Shown: positions 50,599-61,430 of the stretch, in pieces
How the letters are laid out: each line of letters begins with the position of its first letter
How positions within the stretch are numbered: the first letter of the stretch is position 1
Assembly: GCA_964565805.1 (NCBI GenBank)
Contig: CAZMGH010000005.1
Location: 1 to 64,000, forward strand
From: Catenibacillus sp964565805
Lineage (GTDB): Bacteria > Bacillota > Clostridia > Lachnospirales > Lachnospiraceae
Reading direction: 5' to 3'
DNA length: 64,000 nt
The notes under the pieces: generated by a model
What the model saw: the letters and a program-made list of their open reading frames with translations, nothing else
Databases searched by the model: none
Told to the model about the DNA's origin: nothing
Program-made: the position numbers and the translations under genes

Positions 50599-52374
50599 AT
50601 GAAGGAAAAATGGGTTGTTATTGCAAAAGGAGCGGATTTTCAGAAAATTGCTGAGGAATTTCACATTAATCCTGTCCTTGCCCGGCTCATTATCAACCGG
50701 GATGTGCGGGAGCGGGAAGATATACGAAAATATTTACACGGATCAGAACAGGACTTTTATGATCCCCTCCGGTTAAAGGATTTGAAACTGGCGGCGGATA
50801 TGATCCTGGAGGCGGTTGAGCATAAAGAAAAGATTGCCATCGCTTCTGACTTTGATGTGGATGGGATCATGTCCGGATTTATCCTTAAAACCGGATTTAC
50901 ACGGATCGGGGCAGATTGTTCCGTTTATACACCGGACCGGGTGGCCGAGGGTTACGGTCTTAACTGCCGCATCGTAGAACAAGCTTATGAGAGCGGCGCC
51001 CGCCTCCTTGTCACCTGTGATAATGGCATTGCTGCCTTTGAAGGGGTGGCCAGGGCAAAGGCTTTGGGTATGAAAGTGATCGTTACAGACCACCACGACA
51101 TTCCCTTTGAGGAGCAGCCGGATCATACGATAAAAACCCTTCGGGTGGACGCGGATGCCATTGTTAATCCTAAGCAGCCGGACTGTCCTTATCCTTTTAA
51201 AAAGTTGTGCGGCGCCGGGGTGGCGTTTAAGCTGATCTGTCATTTATATGACCGGCGCCATGTACCGGCAGAGGAAAAGTCAGCACTTCTGGAGTATACA
51301 GCCATTGCCACAGTAGCGGATGTCATGGATCTGCAGGACGAGAACCGGATCATTGTAAAGCTTGGGCTGGAACGGGTAAAGCATACGAAAAATGTGGGAC
51401 TTAAGGCGCTGATCGAAGTGAATTCTTTAAATCCCGCCCGTTTAAGCGCTTATCATATTGGCTTTGTCATCGGCCCCTGCTTTAATGCGGCCGGCCGTCT
51501 GGATACAGTGAAGATCGCGCAGGATCTTTTAGAGGAAACAGATGCGGACCGGGCGCTTCAGATTGCCCAGGATCTTAAAGAACTGAATGACAGCCGAAAA
51601 AATCTTACAGTAGCCGGATTTGAACAGGCGGTAGATATTATTGAAAATTCTTCCATTAAGGAGGATAAAGTGCTTTTGGTACTTTTAAAGGACTGCCACG
51701 AAAGTCTGGTGGGGATCATTGCCGGAAGGGTTAAGGAAAAATATCATAAGCCGACCATTGTCTTTACCCAGGTGGAAGATCATAGGATCAAAGGTTCCGG
51801 CCGGTCTATTGAAGCGTATAATATGTTTATGGAGCTGACCCGGCAGAAGGCTCTTTTAGAGCGGTTTGGCGGCCATCCTATGGCAGCCGGGCTGACCTTA
51901 AAGGAGGAGAATCTGGATGTTCTCCGGGAAAATCTCAACAAGACTACAGCCCTGACCCCAAAGGATCTTATGCCGGTGGTGCGTATAGACGTGCCTATGC
52001 CTATCGGCTACGTGACACGGGATTTTATCCGTCAGCTGGAGCTTTTGGAACCTTTTGGCAAGGGAAATCCCAAGCCGGTGTTTGCGGAAAATCATTTTCG
52101 CGTTTTAAGCGCTAGAGTCTTTGGGAAAAATCAAAATGTATTAAAAATGACCGTCATGGATGATTACAAAACATCTATGGATGCGGTATATTTTGGGGAC
52201 ATTCCCGCATTTAAGGCATTTATTGAAGAGGAATTTGGTCCGGAAGAGTGCAGCCGTATGTTTGGAGGAAAGAGTAATCATGTGGAAATCGCCATGACCT
52301 ACTATCCGGATATAAATGAATATATGGGAAGAGAATCTATACAAATGGTTGTCACCGGATACTGCCGCATATAA
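50599..52374 (+). CDS. recJ: Single-stranded-DNA-specific exonuclease RecJ
   Basis: A 591-residue DHH-family 5'-3' exonuclease for recombination and mismatch repair. Catalytic motifs are SDFDVDGIMS, TCDNGI and VTDHHDIP in the DHH domain and GPCFNAAGRL. The DHHA1 domain has VGIIAGRVKEKYHKPTIV, GSGRSIEAYNM and FGGHPMAAGL. A C-terminal OB-like domain follows. The length matches RecJ proteins of 560-600 residues. ATG behind GGGAGGAATGG. Confidence 0.93.
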   Translation: MKEKWVVIAKGADFQKIAEEFHINPVLARLIINRDVREREDIRKYLHGSEQDFYDPLRLKDLKLAADMILEAVEHKEKIAIASDFDVDGIMSGFILKTGFTRIGADCSVYTPDRVAEGYGLNCRIVEQAYESGARLLVTCDNGIAAFEGVARAKALGMKVIVTDHHDIPFEEQPDHTIKTLRVDADAIVNPKQPDCPYPFKKLCGAGVAFKLICHLYDRRHVPAEEKSALLEYTAIATVADVMDLQDENRIIVKLGLERVKHTKNVGLKALIEVNSLNPARLSAYHIGFVIGPCFNAAGRLDTVKIAQDLLEETDADRALQIAQDLKELNDSRKNLTVAGFEQAVDIIENSSIKEDKVLLVLLKDCHESLVGIIAGRVKEKYHKPTIVFTQVEDHRIKGSGRSIEAYNMFMELTRQKALLERFGGHPMAAGLTLKEENLDVLRENLNKTTALTPKDLMPVVRIDVPMPIGYVTRDFIRQLELLEPFGKGNPKPVFAENHFRVLSARVFGKNQNVLKMTVMDDYKTSMDAVYFGDIPAFKAFIEEEFGPEECSRMFGGKSNHVEIAMTYYPDINEYMGRESIQMVVTGYCRI

Positions 52375-52498
52375 GAAGTATCTTCCATTTTCAGAATATT
52401 TGGTATATAATAGAGGATAATTTGATGAAACCAGGTCGCTGGGAACCCCCCATTTGTGGGACAGACCCGAAAAACACCGAAAAAGGAGCTTAAAACTA

Positions 52499-53023
52499 AT
52501 GAAAAAACTTGAAGATTATATTTTAAGCATACCGGACTTTCCGGAAAAAGGTATTATTTTTAGAGATATTACAACAGTGATCCAGGATGCGGATGGACTT
52601 CGCCTGGCCATTGATACTATGAGCGGCTTTTTAGACGGGCAGGATTTTGATGTGGTTGTAGGGCCGGAAGCCAGAGGCTTTATATTCGGTATGCCTATTG
52701 CATATAAATTAGGAAAAGGTTTTGTTGTCATAAGAAAGAAGGGCAAGCTGCCTAGAAAGACGGTTTCTCAGGAATATGTCCTGGAGTACGGCGCTGCTGA
52801 GATAGAGATGCATGTGGATGCCATCAAGCCCGGACAAAAGGTAGTTCTTGTAGACGATCTTTTAGCTACCGGAGGCACTATGGAGGCCAATATCCGCCTG
52901 GTGGAAAAGCTTGGCGGCCAAGTGGTTAAGGTAATCTTTCTTATTGAACTTGCAGGCCTTAAAGGGCGGAAGCGCCTTGAAGGCTATCCTGTAGAATCCG
53001 CAGTGATTTACGAAGGAAAGTAA
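52499..53023 (+). CDS. apt: Adenine phosphoribosyltransferase
   Basis: A 174-residue purine salvage enzyme converting adenine and PRPP to AMP. The PRPP-binding motif VVLVDDLLATGGT (near 115-127) and the N-terminal YILSIPDFPEKGIIFRDIT are typical. ATG 52499 is behind AAAGGAGC; a reading frame upstream lacks a ribosome site. A TATAAT at 52406-52411 is the likely -10. It precedes rel by 107 nt, an order common in Firmicutes that ties purine salvage to the stringent response. Confidence 0.96.
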   Translation: MKKLEDYILSIPDFPEKGIIFRDITTVIQDADGLRLAIDTMSGFLDGQDFDVVVGPEARGFIFGMPIAYKLGKGFVVIRKKGKLPRKTVSQEYVLEYGAAEIEMHVDAIKPGQKVVLVDDLLATGGTMEANIRLVEKLGGQVVKVIFLIELAGLKGRKRLEGYPVESAVIYEGK

Positions 53024-53130
53024 GGCAGTTGACGGCCCGGCATTTTTCTGCGTCTCTGGCAGAAAATCTTCACGGCAAACGTCAGGATCATTTTCCTGTT
53101 TGCCCAGAACTAAAAGAAAGTGGTGAGAAC

Positions 53131-55431
53131 ATGACTCAGGAACATGGAAAAGTGGTTGAAGCAGACGTAATCGATGAAGGTAAGGATGAAGTGGTTCAGA
53201 CAAAAGATTTTACAGCTCCTGAGGATCTGTATGCTCAGCTGATCGGGAGAGTAAAAAAATATCATCCTTCCACAGACATTAGTCAGATTGAGAAGGCTTA
53301 TCATATTGCAAGTAAGGCCCATGAGGGACAGGCACGAAAGTCCGGGGAGCCTTACATTATCCATCCTTTAAGTGTGGCCTTGATCCTGGCGGATCTGGAG
53401 CTGGATAAGGAAACCATTGTCGGCGGTCTCCTCCATGATGTGGTGGAGGATACTGTAATGACCGATGAGGAGATCGAGAAGGAGTTTGGCAAGGAGGTTG
53501 CCCTTATTGTGGACGGGGTAACAAAGCTGGGCCAGCTGTCCTATGCGAAGGATAAAGTGGAGATCCAGGCGGAAAACCTGCGGAAGATGTTTTTGGCTAT
53601 GGCTAAAGATATTCGGGTCATCCTTGTAAAGCTGGCGGACCGGCTTCATAATATGCGTACTGCCAAGTACTGGTCCCCGGAAAAACAGAAGGAAAAAGCC
53701 AGGGAGACCATGGATATTTACGCCCCTATTGCCCAGCGCCTTGGTATTTCCAAGATCAAGATCGAGCTGGATGATCTGGCATTAAGGTATCTGGAGCCGG
53801 AGGTGTACTATGATCTGGCGGAAAAGATCGCCTCTAAGCGCAGCGAGCGTCAGGCCTATGTATCTGCCATTGTGGATGAGGTCAGCGAATGTATGGAAAA
53901 GGGCGGCATTAAGGCTCAGATCAGCGGACGGGTAAAGCATTTTTTCAGCATTTATAAAAAGATGGTGAACCAGAATAAAACGCTGGATCAGATTTATGAT
54001 CTGTTTGCGGTGCGAATCATTGTGGATTCTATTAAAGACTGTTATGCGGCCCTGGGATTGATCCATGAAAAGTATAAGCCTATACCGGGACGCTTTAAGG
54101 ATTACATTGCTATGCCAAAGCAGAACATGTACCAGTCCCTCCACACAACCCTGATCGGGCCGGAAGGAAAGCCCTTTGAAATCCAGATCCGTACCTTTGA
54201 GATGCATCGCACTGCGGAATATGGTATTGCGGCCCACTGGAAGTATAAAGAAGATCCTAACGGTATAAATAATGAAAACAGCGAGGAGGCCAAGCTTACA
54301 TGGCTGCGCCAGATCTTGGAGTGGCAGCGGGATATGTCTGATAACAAGGAGTTTATGAGCCTGCTGAAAAATGACCTGGATCTGTTTTCAGAAAGCGTTT
54401 ACTGCTTTACCCCGGCAGGGGATGTAAAGAACCTTCCAAACGGCTCCACCCCCATTGACTTTGCTTACAGCATCCACAGCGCTGTGGGAAATAAAATGGT
54501 TGGGGCCAGAGTCAACGGAAGGCTGGTCAACATTGATTACAAGATACAAAACGGGGACCGGATCGAGATCATCACTTCTCAAAATTCTAAAGGACCCAGC
54601 CGGGACTGGCTTTCGATCGTAAAAAGCACCCAGGCAAAAAATAAGATCAACCAGTGGTTTAAGACGGAATTTAAAGAGGAAAATATTGTCCGGGGCAAGG
54701 AGCTGATTGACAAATACTGTAAGTCCAAGGCCCTAACCTTAAGTGACCTGACAAAGCCGGAATATGTGGAGAAGGTCCTTCACAAATACGGTTTTAAAGA
54801 CTGGGACGCTGTGTGTGCCGCCATCGGCCACGGCGGTTTAAAGGAAGGCCAGGTCATTAACAAGCTTTTAGATGAGTATAATAAGGCTCATAAGAAGCTG
54901 ATCACAGATGATCAGATCTTAAACCAGATTGCTGAGTCAAAAAGCGGTCTGTCCGATCATCATAAAAAGTCAAAAAGCGGGATCATCGTTAAAGGGATTG
55001 ATGATGTGGCTGTACGTTTCTCCAAGTGCTGCAATCCTTTGCCTGGCGACGAGATCGTAGGTTTTATCACACGGGGACGGGGAATTTCCATTCACCGGAC
55101 AGACTGTGTGAATATTATGAATATTTCCGAATCTGACCGGGCCCGGCTTATTGATGCTGAGTGGCAGCAGGAGGATGGGGCTTCTAAAGAGCTTTACAAG
55201 GCTGAGATCAATATTTATGTTCACGATGGCGTTGGCGTCCTGGTAGAGGTGGCCAAGGTCTTTACTGAACGGGATATTAATGTGACAGCCATGCAGAGCC
55301 GTACCGGAAAGAACCAGGCAGCCACCATTAATGTCTGTTTTGATGTGTCCGGGCGGGCTGAGCTGACAAAGATTGTAGATAAGCTGCGTTCTTTAGACTG
55401 TGTTTATGATGTGGAGCGTACCCGGGGATAA
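53131..55431 (+). CDS. rel: Bifunctional (p)ppGpp synthetase/hydrolase
   Basis: A 766-residue RelA/SpoT homologue. The HD hydrolase domain has HPLSVALIL and LLHDVVEDT with the metal-binding HD-ED residues intact (near 103). The synthetase domain has GRVKHFFSIYKKM and YIAMPKQNMYQSLHTTLIG. TGS (VYCFTPAGDVKNLPNGSTPIDFAY), a helical/zinc-finger region (SKCCNPLPGDEIVGFITRGRGISIH) and a C-terminal ACT domain follow. Both activities should be present. ATG 53131 follows AAAGTGGTGAG; upstream in-frame codons have no support. Confidence 0.96.
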   Translation: MTQEHGKVVEADVIDEGKDEVVQTKDFTAPEDLYAQLIGRVKKYHPSTDISQIEKAYHIASKAHEGQARKSGEPYIIHPLSVALILADLELDKETIVGGLLHDVVEDTVMTDEEIEKEFGKEVALIVDGVTKLGQLSYAKDKVEIQAENLRKMFLAMAKDIRVILVKLADRLHNMRTAKYWSPEKQKEKARETMDIYAPIAQRLGISKIKIELDDLALRYLEPEVYYDLAEKIASKRSERQAYVSAIVDEVSECMEKGGIKAQISGRVKHFFSIYKKMVNQNKTLDQIYDLFAVRIIVDSIKDCYAALGLIHEKYKPIPGRFKDYIAMPKQNMYQSLHTTLIGPEGKPFEIQIRTFEMHRTAEYGIAAHWKYKEDPNGINNENSEEAKLTWLRQILEWQRDMSDNKEFMSLLKNDLDLFSESVYCFTPAGDVKNLPNGSTPIDFAYSIHSAVGNKMVGARVNGRLVNIDYKIQNGDRIEIITSQNSKGPSRDWLSIVKSTQAKNKINQWFKTEFKEENIVRGKELIDKYCKSKALTLSDLTKPEYVEKVLHKYGFKDWDAVCAAIGHGGLKEGQVINKLLDEYNKAHKKLITDDQILNQIAESKSGLSDHHKKSKSGIIVKGIDDVAVRFSKCCNPLPGDEIVGFITRGRGISIHRTDCVNIMNISESDRARLIDAEWQQEDGASKELYKAEINIYVHDGVGVLVEVAKVFTERDINVTAMQSRTGKNQAATINVCFDVSGRAELTKIVDKLRSLDCVYDVERTRG

Positions 55432-55446
55432 AAATGGAGGAATGGA

Positions 55447-56088
55447 ATGAATTTTGAAATACAGTCCATGGTGCTGGGAATGGTCGGCACCAATTGCTAT
55501 TTGCTTATAAATAAAGACACAAAGGAGACGGTGATCTTTGATCCTGGCGCTGAGGGGGACAAGATCGTCCGCTACCTTCAAAGGGAAGCACTGATCCCTA
55601 AGGCAATTTTACTGACTCATGGCCATTTTGACCATATTATGGGGATTCCTCCCCTTAAGGAGGCCTATGATCTTCCGGTGTACATCCACAGTCAGGAGGA
55701 AGCGGTTATGGAATCTCCCCAGTTAAATTCCTGCGCCATGATCGGCGCTAATGTAAGCTATAAGGCGGATCGGCTTGTGGAAGACGGGGATGTGATCCGG
55801 GAAGCCGGAGGGGAGATTCAGGTGTTATTTACCCCGGGCCATACCCAGGGCGGCGTCAGTTATTATATAAAAGATCTCAACACAGTAGTATGCGGGGATA
55901 CTCTGTTTGAAGGCTCTGTAGGAAGAACGGACCTGCCAACGGGAAGTATGGGCACTTTGGTGCGTGCCATCCGGGAAAAGCTTTTTGTCCTGGAGGATGA
56001 TGTGACAGTGCTGCCAGGTCACGGCGGAGCTACAACCATTGGCTGGGAGAAAAAATATAATCCCTTTGTCAGCGAAATCAAAGATTAG
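55447..56088 (+). CDS. Metallo-beta-lactamase fold hydrolase
   Basis: A 213-residue protein with the binuclear zinc motif THGHFDHIMG and later ligands in FTPGHTQGGVSYY, VCGDTLFEGSVGRTDLP and LPGHGG. It resembles the single-domain YcbL/glyoxalase II-like group, which hydrolyses thioesters such as S-lactoylglutathione. The true substrate in a clostridium is unclear. ATG behind ATGGAGGAATGG, 15 nt after rel, so cotranscribed. Confidence 0.9.
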   Translation: MNFEIQSMVLGMVGTNCYLLINKDTKETVIFDPGAEGDKIVRYLQREALIPKAILLTHGHFDHIMGIPPLKEAYDLPVYIHSQEEAVMESPQLNSCAMIGANVSYKADRLVEDGDVIREAGGEIQVLFTPGHTQGGVSYYIKDLNTVVCGDTLFEGSVGRTDLPTGSMGTLVRAIREKLFVLEDDVTVLPGHGGATTIGWEKKYNPFVSEIKD

Positions 56089-56139
56089 ATGTAACGATCC
56101 AGCAGGCCAAACTGCTGCGATAGGATTGAGGTAAGATCA

Positions 56140-57588
56140 ATGATTGGACTATTTATGAACCAGTCCAGCTATGAAAATGACATTCGGGCATTGATGATGG
56201 CCTTTTTTCCGGGAGAGAAGATTGTTCTCAACAAGGAAGGCGCGGATCGTCAGGTCCGGGTCATTTTTTTGCCGGACAAAGTTAAAATATCCCTGGAAGA
56301 AGGGGAGACTGTGCTTTCTGCCAGGGAGGGGGCCTGTGATTTTTCCGATTACAGGGAAGCCAAAAATACATTAAAGCGGATCTTATATGACTGTCTGTCC
56401 TCTTATATGGGAACAGAGCTGCCCTGGGGTACCTTAACCGGCATCCGGCCGACAAAGATTGCTATGGATCTGTTAAACCGGGGTTTTTCAGACGCGGAAA
56501 TGTATGATTATTTTAAAAAAGAGTATTATTTATCGGATGAAAAGTATCAGCTGTGTACCCGGGTGGCAAAAAATGAATCTCGGATTTTAAAGGACCTGGA
56601 TTACGGATCTACCTACAGCCTTTATGTAGGGATTCCATTTTGTCCTACGATTTGCGCCTATTGTTCTTTTTCTTCCTTTCCTTTATCTGCCTGGCGGAAA
56701 AAGGTAGATGATTATCTTGAGGCTTTATTTAAGGAGTTGGATTATCTGGCCTCCCTGCCGGATGAAAAGCATTTGCTTACCTTATATATGGGAGGCGGTA
56801 CGCCTACATCCCTGACAGTTTCCCAAATGGACCGGCTGCTTCATAAGCTGTCTTCCATTTATGATTTTTCTTCTATACGGGAAATTACCATTGAGGCGGG
56901 ACGGCCGGACAGTATTACCATGGACAAGCTGAAAGTGATCAAGTCCTACGGTATTGACCGGATCTCCATTAATCCCCAGACTATGAAGCAAAAGACACTG
57001 GATCTTATCGGACGCAAGCATACGGTAGATCAGGTGCGGGAAGCTTTTGCCATGGCCAGAGAGGCCGGGTTTGGGAATATTAACATGGATCTGATCGCCG
57101 GGCTTCCGGAGGAATCTGTGGAGGATATGGGAGAAACTTTAAGGCAGATCGCCCTTCTTGGGCCTGAGAGCATGACCGTTCATTCTCTGGCCATTAAGCG
57201 GGCTGCTTATATGAACAAAAACCGGGAAGCCTTTAAAGTAACGCCTCAGGAGGCAGTCAACCGGATGATCGGCTGTTCCTTTAAAAGCGCTCTTTCCATG
57301 GGCATGGAGCCTTATTATCTGTATCGGCAGAAAAATATTGCCGGAAATCTGGAGAATGTGGGTTATGCGAAAAAGGGCTGCGAGGGACTTTATAATATTC
57401 TTATAATGGAAGAAAAGCAGACCATTGTGGCTGCCGGGGCCGGCGGGACTACAAAGATCGTTATTCCCGGCGAAAACCGTATTGAGCGGATCGAAAATGT
57501 AAAAAATGTAAAGGATTATATTGAGCGCATTGATGAAATGATCGGGCGCAAGCAAAGGTTTAACATTCATGGAAGAAAAAATGATTGA
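56140..57588 (+). CDS. hemZ: Oxygen-independent coproporphyrinogen dehydrogenase HemZ-like
   Basis: A 482-residue radical SAM protein. The cluster motif is IPFCPTICAYCSF (C168, C172, C175 with following aromatic), and YMGGGTPTSL and INMDLIAGLPEES are typical of the HemN family. The extra N-terminal domain of about 150 residues (with GTLTGIRPTKIAMDLL) marks the HemZ subgroup. No other heme genes are nearby, so its role may be in a partial pathway. ATG 56140 behind GAGGTAAG. It overlaps tcdA by 20 nt. Confidence 0.9.
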   Translation: MIGLFMNQSSYENDIRALMMAFFPGEKIVLNKEGADRQVRVIFLPDKVKISLEEGETVLSAREGACDFSDYREAKNTLKRILYDCLSSYMGTELPWGTLTGIRPTKIAMDLLNRGFSDAEMYDYFKKEYYLSDEKYQLCTRVAKNESRILKDLDYGSTYSLYVGIPFCPTICAYCSFSSFPLSAWRKKVDDYLEALFKELDYLASLPDEKHLLTLYMGGGTPTSLTVSQMDRLLHKLSSIYDFSSIREITIEAGRPDSITMDKLKVIKSYGIDRISINPQTMKQKTLDLIGRKHTVDQVREAFAMAREAGFGNINMDLIAGLPEESVEDMGETLRQIALLGPESMTVHSLAIKRAAYMNKNREAFKVTPQEAVNRMIGCSFKSALSMGMEPYYLYRQKNIAGNLENVGYAKKGCEGLYNILIMEEKQTIVAAGAGGTTKIVIPGENRIERIENVKNVKDYIERIDEMIGRKQRFNIHGRKND

Positions 57589-58309
57589 AAATGAGTTTGT
57601 CCGTACCCGGGCCCTTTTGGGACCGGAAGGGTTTGACCGGATGGCCGGGGCCTGTGTGGCAGTTTTCGGCGTTGGCGGGGTCGGCTCTTTTGCGGCGGAG
57701 GCCCTGGTGCGCTGCGGTATAAGAAATATCCATATTGTGGATAATGACCGGGTCTGTCTGAGCAATATTAACCGTCAGATCCTGGCCCTTCATTCCACTC
57801 TGGGGCGGCCAAAGGTAGAGGTAATGCGGGAGCGGATGTTGGATATAAACCCAAAGGCCAGGATCACAGCCTGGGAAATGTTTGCCGATCAGGAATCCCT
57901 TGCTGCCTTTCCCTTTGAGTCCTGTGATTATATTGTAGATGCCATAGACACAGTGACCTCAAAGCTGCTGATTATTGAAAAAGCCAGGGCACTTGGGATC
58001 CCGGTGATCAGCTCCATGGGTGTGGGAAATAAGCTTTACCCGGAACGTTTAAAAATCACAGATATTTCCAAGACCAGTGTGTGTCCTTTGGCAAGAGTTA
58101 TGCGCCGGGAGCTAAAAAAAAGAAATATTGACCATGTAAAGGTATTATTTTCCGATGAGCCTCCTGTAAAGCTGGCGGCAGACCCAGGCAGTGATGCCCA
58201 TTCCCTGAATAAAAAGCGGGTGTCTCCGGGAAGCATCGCCTTTGTTCCCTCTGCTGCCGGGCTGATGATCGCCGGAGCAGTGATCCGGGATCTTTCCGGC
58301 GTGGAATAG
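57569..58309 (+). CDS. tcdA: tRNA threonylcarbamoyladenosine dehydratase
   Basis: A 246-residue ThiF/E1-like enzyme that cyclises t6A in tRNA to ct6A using ATP. Motifs are the N-terminal RTRALLGPEGFDRMAG, nucleotide-binding VFGVGGVGSFAAEAL, NDRVCLSNINRQ, DAIDTVTSKL and the C-terminal RVSPGSIAFVPSAAG. It begins inside hemZ, so the two are coupled; RBS AACATTCATGGAAG is weak. Length matches the family. Confidence 0.93.
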   Translation: MEEKMIENEFVRTRALLGPEGFDRMAGACVAVFGVGGVGSFAAEALVRCGIRNIHIVDNDRVCLSNINRQILALHSTLGRPKVEVMRERMLDINPKARITAWEMFADQESLAAFPFESCDYIVDAIDTVTSKLLIIEKARALGIPVISSMGVGNKLYPERLKITDISKTSVCPLARVMRRELKKRNIDHVKVLFSDEPPVKLAADPGSDAHSLNKKRVSPGSIAFVPSAAGLMIAGAVIRDLSGVE

Positions 58310-58397
58310 GTTGTTACGATTTGCGGACAGTGGGGAACATGGGCAGTTTTGATTCAAAGCGATTCAGGTTTTGTCGGAAGATGTCGATGGATAATAA

Positions 58398-58465
58398 TTG
58401 AAAACGTTCACGATTTCCGTATAATAAAAGCATCACAAAACAAAAGTTTTGTAGATGCTTTTATT
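58398..58465 (+). promoter_or_regulatory. Promoter directly followed by a terminator-like hairpin
   Basis: TTGAAA at 58398-58403, 16 bp, TATAAT at 58420-58425. The hairpin AAAAGCATC...GATGCTTTTA, with inner ACAAAAC/GTTTTGT, starts at 58427 and ends in TTTATTT. Transcription would start inside its left arm. The remainder, 58466-58615, holds no gene I can see. Confidence 0.45.
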
Positions 58466-58615
58466 TCAAATAGTAGGGCGCCCCTGCAGGGAGAATTGTG
58501 ATCGGATATGGCATGTCATACCCACCAGTAATGTTCTGGGCCCTGTCTTAACGATGGTAATCTTAATTAAGAATTCTTATATTTCCCATATGGTGTAACT
58601 TAATTTGTGGCAGTC

Positions 58616-58643
58616 GTAACGATTCAGCACTCTGAATCGTTAC
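58616..58643 (+). repeat. Perfect 12-bp inverted repeat in the DUF5688 leader
   Basis: GTAACGATTCAG-CACT-CTGAATCGTTAC, ending 8 nt before AAGGAG. It is placed like those before htrA and recJ. Confidence 0.7.
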
Positions 58644-58663
58644 CGGTAATAAGGAGAAGATGG

Positions 58664-59641
58664 ATGAAGAAAGAAGCAAAAGGAATGGATTATTCCGAAT
58701 TTATTTCCTATATCCGGGAGCATATACCGGATTATATAAGCAGATATACGGGGGAGGAAGTGGAGATACAGGTCGTTCCTATATTTAAAAATAACGAAAC
58801 AGCCGTCCTGGCCATAAGGATCCTGGGAAAAGGACGCTCAGGGAGGCCTCAGATTTATGTGGATGATTTGTTTAGAGACTATTGTCTGTCTTTTGATATG
58901 GATCAGATTATGGATTGCATCCTAAAGATTTATAAGGCAGGGTATATTTATGAAAAAGTCCTGGATCCGGGAGACCTCTATGATTTTAGCCGCATAAAGG
59001 GCAAGCTGGTGATCCGGCTCATCAGCAGGGACAGGAATCAAAATATGCTGAAAACCTGTCCCCACAGAGATTTTTTGGATATGGCTATTACTTACCGGAT
59101 TTTGGTCGGGAAGAATGAAGGGGGGATTTCCACCGCTCTGGTTACAGACACTTTAATGGATGTGTGGGGCGTGAATGAACGGCAGATTTATCACATGGCT
59201 TTGGAAAACTCTGTACGGCTCTTTCCTCCCCGGATTAAAGATATGGATACCATTATGGAGGAGCTGGAGGCTTTTGATATAGGGGAGGAGAAGCAGGTCC
59301 TTGCGGCCGACCGGCTGTTTTGGCGGAATATGCTTATACTGACGAATGACTGCGGGATCAACGGCGCCGCAGTCATCTGTTATCCCCATGTACTTAAAGC
59401 CTGTGGGAGTCGGCTGGGCTCAGACTTTTTCATCCTTCCCAGTTCGATCCATGAGGTGATTCTGTTTGCCGCTCGTGGAAGGGTTCTGCCTCAAGAACTT
59501 GTTAAGACGGTTGCCTGCGCAAATGAAAATGTTGTCTCACAAGAGGAGATTTTATCCGATTGTGTCTATTATTTTTACGAAAAAACGGGGGAAATTAAAA
59601 AATATACTGGACAAACCTATGATAAATTGCTACTATCGTAG
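58664..59641 (+). CDS. DUF5688-like protein, unknown function
   Basis: A 325-residue soluble protein that I assign to DUF5688 by its general look (SEFISYIREHIPDYI at the start, LPSSIHEVIL in the C-terminal half). Family members are abundant in Lachnospiraceae, often in several copies, and have no known function. No catalytic motif or membrane segment is visible. ATG 58664 is behind AAGGAGAAG. It stands alone with its own leader hairpin. Confidence 0.78.
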   Translation: MKKEAKGMDYSEFISYIREHIPDYISRYTGEEVEIQVVPIFKNNETAVLAIRILGKGRSGRPQIYVDDLFRDYCLSFDMDQIMDCILKIYKAGYIYEKVLDPGDLYDFSRIKGKLVIRLISRDRNQNMLKTCPHRDFLDMAITYRILVGKNEGGISTALVTDTLMDVWGVNERQIYHMALENSVRLFPPRIKDMDTIMEELEAFDIGEEKQVLAADRLFWRNMLILTNDCGINGAAVICYPHVLKACGSRLGSDFFILPSSIHEVILFAARGRVLPQELVKTVACANENVVSQEEILSDCVYYFYEKTGEIKKYTGQTYDKLLLS

Positions 59642-59672
59642 TAATACTGTAACAGTTTGGATAACTAAACTG

Positions 59673-59703
59673 TCACGGGAAAACCCGTGACCTGGCAAGC
59701 GGC
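59673..59703 (+). repeat. Hairpin with partial match to the dispersed repeat
   Basis: TCACGGG-AAAA-CCCGTGA, then CCTGGCAAGCGGC, a 13-nt match to the core of the post-terminator repeat. CCCGTGACC is also shared with the 46-nt repeat before scfA. Confidence 0.5.
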
Positions 59704-59759
59704 GCTTTGGGGCGCTGGTCTTACTAGGCGCCGGACACTTTGTTTCAGGAGCTTTGATC

Positions 59760-60038
59760 ATGGATATTGTAATAGAGATTTTAGCGGCCTGGCTGCTGCT
59801 TGTAAATCTGTATGGCTTTATTTTGTGCAGGATTGATAAGACACGGGCTGTCCGGCATCAGTGGAGGATTCCTGAAAAGCGTTTTTTTATTACAGCGTTT
59901 TTAGGCGGCGGTCCCGGGGTGCTGGCAGGCATGTATACTTTCCGCCATAAAACAAAGCATGCAAGGTTTACTGCAGGGATACCGGCGATCAGTATCATTG
60001 AGTATGTGCTGATCATTTGGCTGCTGGTCACACGGTGA
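59760..60038 (+). CDS. DUF1294 small membrane protein
   Basis: A 92-residue membrane protein with the DUF1294 signature (YGFILCRIDKTRA, WRIPEKRFFITAFLGGGPGVLAGMY, FRHKTKHARF) and about three hydrophobic segments. Function unknown. ATG 59760 with CAGGAGC upstream; a TTG 6 nt earlier is in frame. Its end lies 44 nt before glyA. Confidence 0.88.
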   Translation: MDIVIEILAAWLLLVNLYGFILCRIDKTRAVRHQWRIPEKRFFITAFLGGGPGVLAGMYTFRHKTKHARFTAGIPAISIIEYVLIIWLLVTR

Positions 60039-60082
60039 TTGGCAGCGTTATTTTACGATGGAAAAATATGGAGGTAGGAGTT

Positions 60083-61315
<1,233 letters not shown>

Positions 61316-61327
61316 TAACCGTTTGCT

Positions 61328-61430
61328 TGTCTGAGCTGTTATATGGATTTCCCCGTTTGGAACCGAAGCATTATGAAGATTACCGTCTTCCTGACGGGGA
61401 GAATTTTCATGACGCTTCGGCCTCCAGACA
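61328..61430. repeat. Extended stem-loop between glyA and the GDPD gene
   Basis: CCGAAGC (61363) pairs with GCTTCGG (61414-61420), enclosing ATGAA/TTCAT, ATT/AAT and CGTC/GACG stems. TGTCTG (61328) pairs with CAGACA (61425). No T-tract follows, so its role as terminator is uncertain. Confidence 0.45.

Noticed and set aside
51898..52344. Antisense frames inside recJ
   Set aside because: Mirror frames of a well-supported coding gene, without promoters or ribosome sites.
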